A stretch of DNA of 64,000 nt from Tritrichomonas musculus (taxonomy: Eukaryota; Parabasalia; Tritrichomonadida; Tritrichomonadidae), in the NCBI GenBank assembly GCA_039105265.1, contig JAPFFF010000006.1, forward strand, positions 2,666,001-2,730,000. Reading direction: 5' to 3'. Under the pieces are notes generated by a model. The model had not been told where the DNA came from. It saw only the letters and a list, made by a program, of their open reading frames with translations, and searched no databases. How positions within the stretch are numbered: the first letter of the stretch is position 1; each line of letters opens with the position of its first letter. The position numbers and the translations under genes were made by a program. Below, piece after piece: positions 43,676 to 53,297 of this stretch.

Positions 43676-46600
43676 ATGTTTTTGTTGAACAAACCTCCAA
43701 ATCCTTTATTATCGAAGATCACTCATTTTTTAAAGAAAAAGAAGTCTGATGAATATGTTAAAAAAATTTATTCCTTAATCAATTCAACGCCTTCGTCAGA
43801 GTTGGTTCCATCTTTCACATTTTTGAGCCGATGGATTACAGAAAACATAGGTTTGCCGAAAAAAGATATTGAAGAAGAAAAGAAAACTCAAACTGCAATT
43901 TATATTATTGGTCAAATATCTTTAAAACTACCTACAGTTATACTTCTTACGGGATTTTTTGAATCGTGCATGGTAACAAATAAACCATATTGGCGCATGA
44001 GAGACTTTTATGTTCCTCTTCAAAAACGGATCATCAAACTTCGATCATATATGAAACCATTTGCTTTATACAGTCAACTTCCATCGTCCTTTCAAACATT
44101 TCCCGAAGACCCTCCTATTAATCTTACATCTGTCAATGGTCACAATACTATATTAGAATCAACAAATTATCAAAATTTTTATATCGAACTAGAGAGTGAT
44201 CCCTCATATCGTACCGCCATTTTACTATATTTCAAGCGAATGATACTCAATCACGCTCCTATTGATTCTTTCAAGCCACTTGTATGTCAACGTAGTTCAA
44301 GGTCAATATTGACCAAGGCGATCATCGAATTATTAAAAGAATTAAACCAAACTCGCGAAGCCACACAAGAACAACTTATCTTTGCCTTTTCCACAGTTTT
44401 TCTCTACATTCACTCGTTTGTTCTTAGTAATGAAATTGACAGTCAGTCCTTGTGTGAGTATCTTCAAACACGATCATTTATTTCGCCTTTTTGTGCCTTA
44501 GCAATGGTCAATCACATACCGTCAAATTTATATCTATTCAATCTTCTCGCGCCGAAAGAAATGTCAGTTCATCTCGACCACCAGACCGAGATAAAACCGT
44601 CACAGTACGTTATGATAGACCTCTCAAAAAGTTCCAACCTTAACGGTTTTGTCTCAAAAATGCCAACTATCATATCGAACTACTTCCTGTCGAACAGCAT
44701 ATCGACATCGACGGCCGACACCTGCAACAACATGGACGATAACGATTTCCTATCGTTCGTTCATCTGTCGCCCGCCAACCTGTACAACAAGATGAAGGTT
44801 GTCTTGAGTGTGACCCGCGAGAGACCGTTAGGACCGGTGCAGGTCTCATCGATGGGGATTCTCTTATTACGGTGCATTATATTCTCGGTCCAAAAGACGT
44901 ACCTCGACTGCATCGACACCAACATGTTCACTCAAACTTTTTGTGAGTTTATTCAGACGATCTTCTCAATTTTGACGATAACTTTTTCAGACTCATTAGG
45001 AAATAAATTCTTTGATATCGCGGCCTTCCAAAAAGACCACAGAATGGTCGAGCTGATCTTGAGGCCCGTCGTAAAGTACACGATGGTGATCTGCCTGAAT
45101 ATGCAGATGACAGGGCACCTTTTCAGGTTCTGCTTCATGGCGGCAAAAATCGAAGAGTCAAGGAAAACTGCGCACACAATCATTCGGCGGTTTGCGCAAT
45201 GCGGGAGACTCGTTGTAAACCAGTCAATCGTTGCAGAGCTCGAAGTGATGAACGACGTCTTCTTCCTGATCGAGTACATGGCAACTCTGCCGCTGTTAAC
45301 GTACGTAAAGACGTTTAGAGAGTACAACTCGTTAATTAATTTGAGGGATAAATTGGCCGCAAAGTTAGGAATCTCAATTTCAATGGGTGAAAGGGAGACC
45401 GTTATTATCGACCGTTTTGACAGCAGTGTGATGTTCACAAAATCAAAGAAAACTTCAAGTGATGTGGTTTATAACCGTTCAATTTTCACTTCACTTGAAA
45501 AATTGAATGCCCACAATTGTGTCAAAGAATTGAATAAGCTCATAAAAAGTGGGCAGGACAACTTATTGGTTGTTCTTCACATCATGTCGATGACCCGCTT
45601 CTTTCAAAATTTTGAATTTGCTTCAAATTTGACGGTTAAGGTCAAAGAATTCTTAGCAAATGATCAATACACCGAAGAAGGTCCCACGAAGTTCGAGCTG
45701 AGGCCCGTGGACCACGCCTTCCCTGTAGCTCTCGGTCTTATTGAGCGATTATTAGTTTATTCATACAATGACCTTGTAATTGACCTTCTAACCGCTCTAG
45801 AGAAGCCACTTAGAGAGGACCAAGTTCCTCTTCATTATTTATCCCACTTTTTGAGTAGATACCGATCACTTTTGACGATTGAAATGTTGTCAATTTTGAA
45901 TCGGGTTGTCAGCTCACTTCAATGCGCCGATAGATTTTATGTTCACTTCACCTCACCTAGAGATGAGGATAAGACGAAGTCCATCAAAAAAATTGCATAC
46001 AATTTGATCGAAAACGATATGGTGCTCATCCAGGACCCCGACATTATCAACCACGAGTACCACTCAATTTTCACTCATGCTTTGGTCTTCTCGCAGCTTT
46101 CTTTAGGACTTTCTACTTTAACGGACGATGAAATAGCCCGTTTACTTTACTTGCCGATAAATGACCTCTGCCACTCGTGGCTGAACCGGAAAAGTGTCTG
46201 TCTTGTCCTCTCAAAATTGGCTAGTTCAATGAACGATGAAATTGCCCTCAAATATTTCTCTTTGATAATGGAGATGAAGAATAGCCAGATATCTATTCTC
46301 TGCGGAAGACTCTTCCTGATGGAATGCAAAATTGACCTTTATAGGTCAATTTGCTTTGGATGTCGTTCTTTGATCAAGAATCAGTTCGAGAGACTCGATT
46401 TCTTCATGAAAATGATAATGCCGAGCTTCGTTAGATTAAATGAAGGAGCCGAAAGTGCAACCGCTTTAATTGGCAGTTTTTTGGAGTGTATCGGATTGAA
46501 AAATGCACCAAAAAATCTTGTTGAAGAGGTCCTTGACTCAATTGGCCTTTTTTTCATGAAAATTGACATGTCCGGATATAAACAAAAAGTGATTTCTTTT

Positions 46601-46687
46601 GCTGACAAGTTCGTCCCTCAAATGAAAGATGATATAATTACATGTATTGAAACATCAAAAGATGCTGGCGATTTTTGGGATTCTTAG
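43676..46687 (+). CDS. Large helical protein of unknown function, 1003 aa
   Basis: A single uninterrupted frame from the ATG at 43676. The protein is dominated by amphipathic helices with a Leu-rich pattern, suggesting an alpha-solenoid scaffold. There is no signal peptide, membrane anchor or enzymatic motif. The N-terminus has a basic cluster (HFLKKKKSDEY) and the C-terminus ends in GDFWDS. Base composition is uneven: the first 0.9 kb and last part are moderately AT-rich, while about 44560-45330 (and parts up to 46440) is clearly GC-richer, with codons ending in C or G such as AAC, CTG and GTC that are rare in neighbouring genes. The family is not recognised. Confidence 0.85.
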   Translation: MFLLNKPPNPLLSKITHFLKKKKSDEYVKKIYSLINSTPSSELVPSFTFLSRWITENIGLPKKDIEEEKKTQTAIYIIGQISLKLPTVILLTGFFESCMVTNKPYWRMRDFYVPLQKRIIKLRSYMKPFALYSQLPSSFQTFPEDPPINLTSVNGHNTILESTNYQNFYIELESDPSYRTAILLYFKRMILNHAPIDSFKPLVCQRSSRSILTKAIIELLKELNQTREATQEQLIFAFSTVFLYIHSFVLSNEIDSQSLCEYLQTRSFISPFCALAMVNHIPSNLYLFNLLAPKEMSVHLDHQTEIKPSQYVMIDLSKSSNLNGFVSKMPTIISNYFLSNSISTSTADTCNNMDDNDFLSFVHLSPANLYNKMKVVLSVTRERPLGPVQVSSMGILLLRCIIFSVQKTYLDCIDTNMFTQTFCEFIQTIFSILTITFSDSLGNKFFDIAAFQKDHRMVELILRPVVKYTMVICLNMQMTGHLFRFCFMAAKIEESRKTAHTIIRRFAQCGRLVVNQSIVAELEVMNDVFFLIEYMATLPLLTYVKTFREYNSLINLRDKLAAKLGISISMGERETVIIDRFDSSVMFTKSKKTSSDVVYNRSIFTSLEKLNAHNCVKELNKLIKSGQDNLLVVLHIMSMTRFFQNFEFASNLTVKVKEFLANDQYTEEGPTKFELRPVDHAFPVALGLIERLLVYSYNDLVIDLLTALEKPLREDQVPLHYLSHFLSRYRSLLTIEMLSILNRVVSSLQCADRFYVHFTSPRDEDKTKSIKKIAYNLIENDMVLIQDPDIINHEYHSIFTHALVFSQLSLGLSTLTDDEIARLLYLPINDLCHSWLNRKSVCLVLSKLASSMNDEIALKYFSLIMEMKNSQISILCGRLFLMECKIDLYRSICFGCRSLIKNQFERLDFFMKMIMPSFVRLNEGAESATALIGSFLECIGLKNAPKNLVEEVLDSIGLFFMKIDMSGYKQKVISFADKFVPQMKDDIITCIETSKDAGDFWDS

Positions 46688-46848
46688 ATGCTTATTATTA
46701 TTGTTTCTTTATTTTTTTTTTTTTTTTTTTTTGTTTTATATATTTTATTATTATGATTTTTAAATAAATGTATCTGTCTATAAATCATAATAATTTTGAT
46801 TGAACGATTATTTTATATTCAATTTTTAATAAACGGCAATATAAATTT

Positions 46849-47367
46849 ATGAAAAGAAATTATAGTTTCGATTTTCCTGATGGATATACATATCAAGCAA
46901 AACTTGATCCAAACTCAACTATAGGTCAATTTATTCAATTGCTAAAAGGAATCATTTTCAAAGAAGATGAAGAAATGTTCGACATGTCAGTTCAAAGTAT
47001 TAGTTTATTTTATTCTGGAGTTTTTTTGAATGAGGCTTACAAATTTTCAGAAATAAAATATAAGGATGGATATCCTTTAAAGGTTTATATTAAAGCAACG
47101 CCGGAAGCTTGCAAAGCCAAGTCTTTAAATTATAAAGATTTAATTTCAAATGGATTTCAAAGAAAAGAACTTACAGAAGATGAAATTGATGAGAAGATAA
47201 TTTATGAAGATAATAAAATTGGCTTAGAAGCTGACAATAAAGTAAAACAAGAATTAAAGAAAATAATGCCAGAAGGATTAACTATAGAAGTAATGATATT
47301 ACTTTATGTTAATTTAAATTGCGATATTGATGCTGTACAAAATTATTTTAATAATGCCCTTAAATAA
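46849..47367 (+). CDS. Ubiquitin-like plus UBA-like small protein
   Basis: A 172-aa protein from the ATG at 46849, 160 bp downstream of the 1003-aa gene on the same strand. Residues 1-85 have a ubiquitin-like fold pattern: an initial beta hairpin, a helix (TIGQFIQLLKG), then ISLFYSGVFLNEAYKFSEI and KYKDGYPLKVYIKA, which parallel ubiquitin's IRLIYSGK...D/KDG...V segments. The C-terminal 40 residues (ELKKIMPEGLTIEVMILLYV, then CDIDAVQNYFNNAL) look like a UBA or CUE helix bundle. Such Ubl-UBA proteins act as proteasome shuttles or membrane-protein chaperones. This role is inferred. There is no diglycine end. The stop overlaps TAAA. Confidence 0.7.
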   Translation: MKRNYSFDFPDGYTYQAKLDPNSTIGQFIQLLKGIIFKEDEEMFDMSVQSISLFYSGVFLNEAYKFSEIKYKDGYPLKVYIKATPEACKAKSLNYKDLISNGFQRKELTEDEIDEKIIYEDNKIGLEADNKVKQELKKIMPEGLTIEVMILLYVNLNCDIDAVQNYFNNALK

Positions 47368-47758
47368 ATGATATATTTGAACTGAATAATGGAATATTTT
47401 TTATTGAGATTATATTTTATCAAACGAGAAGAAAGTGTTTGCGTTAATAATTATGGTAATTTTGTTTTACTTCACTAATGTTATGAATTAATAAAATTAT
47501 ATGTTTACCTTATATCACATAATCAAATTCATGTTGATTGTAATAAATTTTTATTTAAATATGATCCTAATTCCCACAATCAACGTTTTATTTGTTATAA
47601 AATAATATTGAATATGTGTAAAAGAATTTCAAATTTAAAAAAAAAAAAAGAATACAAAAATAGCACCAGATTCAGTTTTTATATATAGACAAAACAAAAA
47701 TCCGCAATGAGGTAATAAAAGACACATTAATTAATGATATCCATATAAAAAAAAAAAG
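47368..47758. other. Convergent 3' spacer
   Basis: About 390 bp of AT-rich sequence between convergent genes. No feature seen. Confidence 0.5.
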
Positions 47759-49105
47759 TCATTGCCGAAAAGGTTTTTGAAAATTGGAATTTGTATCTTG
47801 AGTATCGCGGAAAGATAAGGTATAAGGAGATCTGACATCAACGGATATTTCTGGTTCAATTGGGGCAATCCTCCTCCCAGTATTATACTCGACAGTGACT
47901 TTCGGGTTTGTTGATGGCGATGAAGATAATTTGCCAGCTCCTGGACTCATTTCATTTCCTTTTTCAGTATTTGATGTAGATATTAAGCTTGTGCAATCAA
48001 CAAAGCAAAAAGGAGAGGAAATAATTCCAGGTGACATTCCAGATGCAATAGCGAATGGCACTGATGAAGGATTTAGTCCTTCACCAAGTAATTTATTAAT
48101 TGATGCTAAGCATATATGAATTTGAGTCATTATTTGGCCTAATAAAAATAATAGAACTTTTTGAAGAGGAACGCTAATGCCATTAGGCTTTTCAGTTGTG
48201 ACTGATACTTTTGTTCCTGGTAAAGGTTGTGAATTTCCATATGTTGTATAATCTGTGATAATTGAATAAGCAATATTAAGTTTGCTAAAGAAAGTTGAAA
48301 TTTCAGTTCTGAGTTGTATTAAATCGCTCGATTGAGTTTTGCATGATTCGAACTCTTGTGACGCAATAGCGCAACGAACTTGTTCTTGGAACTTACTGAC
48401 TGTAGGAGTAAAATCTTCTAGATTTGTTGATTGACCAACCAATTGTTTAATTAAAGATTCAAAATTATTTGTTGTCATTAATTCTAGTTCTTCTGCAGAA
48501 AAATTATTATTCATTGATCTCCAATGGCGATGGATCCATTCAACAACTAATTGATGTTGTACTGATACAGAGTCTGTTGTTCCTGAATCAGTTGATGATA
48601 ACATTAAAATAACATTTGTATCAATGAACATGATGAAATCTACTTTATGTTGATTGATAGTTGATGTAGCTGTTTCATGTGTTAAAATTTGAAAATTCGG
48701 TTCTTGTAAAACATCAATATTATTTCTTAATAATAATTCTTTCATTGTGCTTGCAAACTTTGTACAATTTTCATTAGAAATTGAAATCTGAACTACTGGA
48801 TTCCTTATTGGTTTTGAGCGCAATTGTTCTTCAGAATGAAAAAAAGAAGGGCTTGATGTTAAAACTGGGCGAGGAAATTGGGTAAAATCAACCGGTGGCC
48901 CTCTATATTCGGGGCGGCGTGGATCATCCGAAAGAGTATTTCCATGAAGAAAGCGGCATCCCCATCCCCAATTACATTTGCCAAATTTCCAAAATTTGCA
49001 TTGTGTCATACGAAGTTTTGATGATTCTGATAAATCATCGTGTGGACCAATCGGTGGCTTTTGATCTAATGGTTTATTATTATGTCTCTTTTTATTTTTA
49101 CTCAT
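47759..49105 (-). CDS. CCCH-type zinc-finger protein
   Basis: A 448-aa protein from the ATG at 49105. A single zinc finger near the N-terminus has Cys36, Cys44, Cys50 and His54 (C-x7-C-x5-C-x3-H, inside QCKFWKFGKCNWGWGCRFLH). The fold is used for RNA binding, although the first spacing is one shorter than the common x8. A basic leader (SKNKKRHNNKP) precedes it. Residues 110-350 form a mixed alpha/beta region with Ser/Thr-rich segments and no recognised domain. The C-terminus is disordered. A role in mRNA turnover or processing is a reasonable guess from the finger alone. Confidence 0.8.
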   Translation of the reverse strand: MSKNKKRHNNKPLDQKPPIGPHDDLSESSKLRMTQCKFWKFGKCNWGWGCRFLHGNTLSDDPRRPEYRGPPVDFTQFPRPVLTSSPSFFHSEEQLRSKPIRNPVVQISISNENCTKFASTMKELLLRNNIDVLQEPNFQILTHETATSTINQHKVDFIMFIDTNVILMLSSTDSGTTDSVSVQHQLVVEWIHRHWRSMNNNFSAEELELMTTNNFESLIKQLVGQSTNLEDFTPTVSKFQEQVRCAIASQEFESCKTQSSDLIQLRTEISTFFSKLNIAYSIITDYTTYGNSQPLPGTKVSVTTEKPNGISVPLQKVLLFLLGQIMTQIHICLASINKLLGEGLNPSSVPFAIASGMSPGIISSPFCFVDCTSLISTSNTEKGNEMSPGAGKLSSSPSTNPKVTVEYNTGRRIAPIEPEISVDVRSPYTLSFRDTQDTNSNFQKPFRQ

Positions 49106-49778
49106 TAAAAAAACTGAATATTATTTTTAAATTTATTTTGATCGTCCGAATTTGAGAATGGTTCAATTTTCGAATATTTGGCACTGAAAATTCTGAGGAA
49201 AACAGCAGCATAAAAATTGATATAAATTTTACAATAAAAACTCTATTTGATTAAAATACTGAAATCTGGAAAATGTTTTATTTGAAAATTATACCTTTTT
49301 CAATGTTGAATAAAACTCTCAAATCTTTGAGTGTTTTTTACCAAAAACAAAAAAAAAATAAATATATCATTAAAATAAAATATATTTCATTATATAATAA
49401 GAAAATAAAATCGGAATAATATAAAATGATTTTAGATTCAAAAAGCTGTTGAATATTATTAAAAAGTTGATATTTATGCCATTCAAATTTACCTTTGATT
49501 TGTTTTGCTAGTATTGGCATCAAACTTTATATGGTTTTATTAACTAATTGAAATATGTATATATTGTTTAGATATGTATATAAATTCATCTTGGTTTAAA
49601 GATATTTCTTTTTAAAAATTTTGATAATAATTTGATAGCTTTTAATTCATGGATTGTTTTCTTTTCTGGTTTTAAAAAAATATTTTTTATTTGTCATAAT
49701 TTATATTTCTTATTCTTTGTAACTTTATTTATCAAATGAATCGAATCAAACAAAAAAAATTTTTCTTATCAAACTCTT
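49106..49778. other. Intergenic, nothing recognised
   Basis: About 670 bp of AT-rich sequence between the CCCH gene and the tRNA. A short minus-strand frame (49338-49523) has no recognisable content. Confidence 0.5.
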
Positions 49779-49788
49779 GAAAAAAAAC
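49779..49788 (-). terminator. Pol III terminator of tRNA-Asp
   Basis: On the minus strand the tRNA 3' end is followed after one base by a run of eight T's (49780-49787), a strong RNA polymerase III stop. Confidence 0.8.
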
Positions 49789-49858
49789 TCGCTGGCCGGG
49801 AATCGGACCCGGGTCACAGGAACGACAATCCTACATGATACCATTACACTACCAGCGA
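49789..49858 (-). tRNA. tRNA-Asp (anticodon GTC)
   Basis: A 70-nt cloverleaf on the minus strand. The acceptor TCGCTGG pairs fully with CCAGCGA. The D arm is GTG/CAT with a TAATGGTAT loop. The anticodon stem TAGGA/TCCTG (one G-T pair) holds the loop TTGTCGT with anticodon GTC. The variable loop is TGAC, and the T stem CCGGG/CCCGG has loop TCCGATT. CCA is not encoded and there is no intron. The B box GGTCCGATTCC differs from the consensus at one base. It is a single tRNA, not clustered, between the CCCH and Cdc20-like genes. Confidence 0.95.
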
Positions 49859-50470
49859 CTCTTGAATAATTTTTTAATCTTAAATGATAACTTTTTTCAA
49901 TTATTTATAAACTTGATTTGATAATTCATAACACATAAATAACCTCTCAAACTTATATAAAAGTATGAAAGTACTGTAATGAATCATATCATCGATAATG
50001 GATTTAATTTATATTTTAGGGCATGTATTGATTAAAATGAAATCATTTTTATAATTAAAAAATTTAAAATACACTTTTAAATTTTTATTATATTTTATAT
50101 TCATTATTTAAAATTATATATGTAATAATATTATTATTTAAATATATTTTAATCGCAAAAATTGCATTTTTTGATATTGAGAGAAATATAAATCAAATTG
50201 AAGGATACAAAAAAAATTGAATTGAATTATTCAATTTTATTGATAGGATTGTATCTAATTGAGAAGATTTTAAAAATTTTAGGTTAGTTCTTATCATTTA
50301 ATTTCATTAATTAATGAAAAGAAATATTGTTTAATGCATTTCATTTCACACTTATCCTTTTACTTCATTAATGAACTATTTTTCACAAAATTTGAATTGA
50401 AAATAATCTGTAACAGGAAAATTATCTCAGTCAAATTTTGAAAGGAATTGTACGTTTAGACGATTTAAAC
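49859..50470. other. Intergenic, upstream of the Cdc20-like gene
   Basis: About 610 bp of AT-rich sequence holding the 5' flanks of the tRNA and the Cdc20-like gene. No further gene. An open frame extends upstream of the Cdc20-like ATG to a TTG at 50438. Confidence 0.5.
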
Positions 50471-51667
50471 ATGAATCGCTCGTCCACATCGCTTTATTTT
50501 GATAACTCAACACCAACCAAAGAAGGAGCTTTTACACGCTGCAATTCAGTTCATGCAATTAAATTCAAACCCTCAGACTTTCATCATCAAAAATCACCAT
50601 GTAAAAAAGATCGTTTTTTTTCAGAAGAGAAATATTATCAACGAAGAAGACTTTATTCATGTCCACCGGGTAAGGAAAACACTAGCCTGTTTGATATAAA
50701 TTGTTTAACGCCAAAATTAACTCCAACAGTTTCAAAAAAACATGCTGTACCGATTGTGACAGATAAAGTTCTTGATGCGCCAGATGTTGTTGATGATCCT
50801 CCAGTAAAATTAATCGATTTCAATTCTCGAAATACATTAGCTGTTGCTCTCGGTCAATCAGTTTATATATGGGATGATGGAAATTCTGCTCTATTAATGG
50901 AAGCTGACTCCCCTATTACAAATGTGTGCTGGACCTATGATGGACTGGTTATATCTGCACGGGGAGAGGTTGAATTATGGGATCCCATTATGTGCCAAAT
51001 GATTCGGCCATTTCCTGCTCATTTTGGTAAATGTGGAGCCTCATCATTTATTGGGCATCGATTGTCAACAGGTGGAACAGACGGAATTATTCATATTACA
51101 GATATTCGGAGTGGTGAAACAGTATCATATGAAGCGCATAATGGTGCTGTTTCTTCACTCTCTTGGTCTTCTGATGGTATACACTTTGCTTCAGGTGGAT
51201 CAGACTCTAAGGTTGTTATATGGGGCGATCAAAAGAAACTCTCATTCGATTTTAAATCAACAGTTTATGGAATCAGCTGGATTTCACAAAATATTTTTGC
51301 AGCAGGAGAATCAGCTGAGTCAGGCGATATTTTTATTGCAACTACAAATAAAACTGATGAAGAGCATTTCAGAATAAGTTCAGGCGCTCCAATTTCCGGA
51401 ATGAGCTATAATGACAAATGGGGATTGACTATTAGTCACCGTAATAAACTTTCAGATTGGGAAATATGGGCACCGAACGAATTGAAGAAAATTGCAGAAT
51501 TTTGCGGTCATACAAGCGATATTATAAACTTGACTGGAAGTCAGGATGGCAGATATATTGCAACAATTGGGGCAGATGAAACCCTTCGTTTGTGGGAAAT
51601 GAAAAATCGAAGGAATGTTTCGAGAGGCTCCATTGGGTGTTTTTCTGCTCCGATTGATCTTCGTTAA
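50471..51667 (+). CDS. Cdc20/Cdh1-type APC/C activator (WD40)
   Basis: A 398-aa protein from the ATG at 50471. A disordered N-terminus is followed by the family-specific segment KVLDAPDVVDDPPVKLIDF and NTLAVALGQSVYIWD (about 99-125), then a seven-bladed WD40 propeller (ITNVCWTYDG, ISARGEVELWD, LSTGGTDGIIHITDIRSGE, HFASGGSDSKVVIWG, ATIGADETLRLWE). Cdc20 and Cdh1 proteins recruit substrates with KEN and D boxes to the anaphase-promoting complex. The usual C-box DRFIPxR is represented by KDRFFSEEK (46-54), with the Ile-Pro lost. A KEN motif lies at 68-70 (PPGKENTS). The protein ends in DLR, close to the Ile-Arg tail used to dock on the APC/C. Whether it is the Cdc20 or Cdh1 form cannot be decided. 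Confidence 0.9.
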   Translation: MNRSSTSLYFDNSTPTKEGAFTRCNSVHAIKFKPSDFHHQKSPCKKDRFFSEEKYYQRRRLYSCPPGKENTSLFDINCLTPKLTPTVSKKHAVPIVTDKVLDAPDVVDDPPVKLIDFNSRNTLAVALGQSVYIWDDGNSALLMEADSPITNVCWTYDGLVISARGEVELWDPIMCQMIRPFPAHFGKCGASSFIGHRLSTGGTDGIIHITDIRSGETVSYEAHNGAVSSLSWSSDGIHFASGGSDSKVVIWGDQKKLSFDFKSTVYGISWISQNIFAAGESAESGDIFIATTNKTDEEHFRISSGAPISGMSYNDKWGLTISHRNKLSDWEIWAPNELKKIAEFCGHTSDIINLTGSQDGRYIATIGADETLRLWEMKNRRNVSRGSIGCFSAPIDLR

Positions 51668-51761
51668 TAGACATTATAATAGTAATCATAAAATATATCT
51701 ATATTATGGGAATAATAAACGAAATAATATATATAGTATTTGCTGCATGCTTGTTTTATTA

Positions 51762-51792
<31 letters not shown>

Positions 51793-52852
51793 TTTATTTA
51801 AACAATTCAATTATATGCTTTATTAATTTCGAAATTCTTGACTTTTTACATAATTTAGAAAAAAGCAAATATTTTAACAACTTGTTCTAATTGCATCATT
51901 TGTATCTCTAAAGTGTATATGTTAAAAAAAATATAGTTTTTTATTCATAATTCCTAAACGGTTCTATTGGTTTCAACAATTTTTAAAAAGATTGGGAAAT
52001 AGTTTCCAACAAATAGTTTTAACATTAACGGAAACATCAAAATTGATTAAATGATAGCGTTTGGCATAATGTGCTCTTCTTTAAAATACTACTTTTTGGT
52101 TTATATTATTTCATAAAAAAAAGATTTTTTGATTTATTGTATTGGTCATCAAAATGAATTAAAATGATTTTGTATTATAATTTTATCATGTAAATATTTG
52201 ATAAATAATCTTATTTGGTAATATTTTAATAAAACTTTTGCTCAATTTTTTTAAAAATTTTCGCATTATCATCATCAAATTTAGATATATCAATTGTATT
52301 ATTGGCGTATTGGTATAAAATCTGCTGATTTTTGCTTTGAAAATCAGAAATTTTAAAAATTTTTGGAAAACTACTATCAAATATATTGAATCCTCCTTCT
52401 GCTCTTTGATTGGAAATAAATTCTGATAATATGGAAATAAGTAAACAAGGAAGCATTATTTGGATAAAAAATGTTTTGAATCTTTTTGATAAGAAAACGA
52501 TTAAAATTTTTTTCATTTTATTGAATTTTGCAAAGTCATGATGATATTTAAAAGCTAGAGTGATCATACATTTCAGTATTAGAATAACATCAAAATATTA
52601 TAATGAACTATCATATTGGCGTTATGTTATGGATATTAAGATTATTATAAACATCATTAAATAGGGCATTGGGTGTTTGTCATGAAGCTCAAAAAAAGTT
52701 TATTCGAAATAATTTTCTTCAATTGAGTAGTAATTTATTAATAAAATAAAACTAATATTTATATATTATATAAAAATACTAATATTTATTAAATGATATA
52801 AGCTTATAAGAAAGATAAAGATTAATTGCAAAATATATAACTTCATTATTTA
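51668..52852. other. Intergenic with microsatellites
   Basis: An (ATT)n run at about 51756-51778 passes straight into (TTTA)n up to about 51801. Two overlapping minus-strand frames at 52186-52567 are Lys/Ile/Phe-rich, without motifs, and are probably not genes. Confidence 0.5.
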
Positions 52853-53184
52853 AGGGACCACTATCAAATTCAATGTTAAAAATTCTATGAGTTATCACAA
52901 AATTAATTGACTTAAAAAAAATTATTTCTTGAGTATTTTTGCTATATTTTGGTATATATAAATTATATAAATTACATATCATTTATTTCTATTCTTCTTT
53001 TAAGCTTATTCCCTTTTTTCAATAAAAATTTAAAAGTTGAAAGGAATAAAAATTTTACAAAAATGATCGGAATGGTGAAATTTTAAAGTTTTAAACTTTT
53101 TCCGAGATAACAACTATTGAATTTTCTTTTCTATGAGTTTTCTCAATATTGAAATGTTTACAAAAAAATATGATAGTGGTCCCT
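52853..53184. mobile_element. 332-bp MITE with TA/TTAA flanks
   Basis: Perfect inverted ends AGGGACCACTATCA (52853-52866) and TGATAGTGGTCCCT (53171-53184) are flanked on both sides by TTAA, so the target duplication may be TA (Tc1/mariner) or TTAA (piggyBac/Kolobok type). There is no coding content. A run of about 22 A's begins just outside the right flank. Confidence 0.75.
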
Positions 53185-53297
53185 TAAAAAAAAAAAAAAA
53201 AAAAAAAAGCATCCGAATAAGTCTGAGAATAACAGAAAAATGATTCGTAAAAATTTGAATTGGTGTGTAGAACTTTTTCTGATCTTTATTTTTGGAT

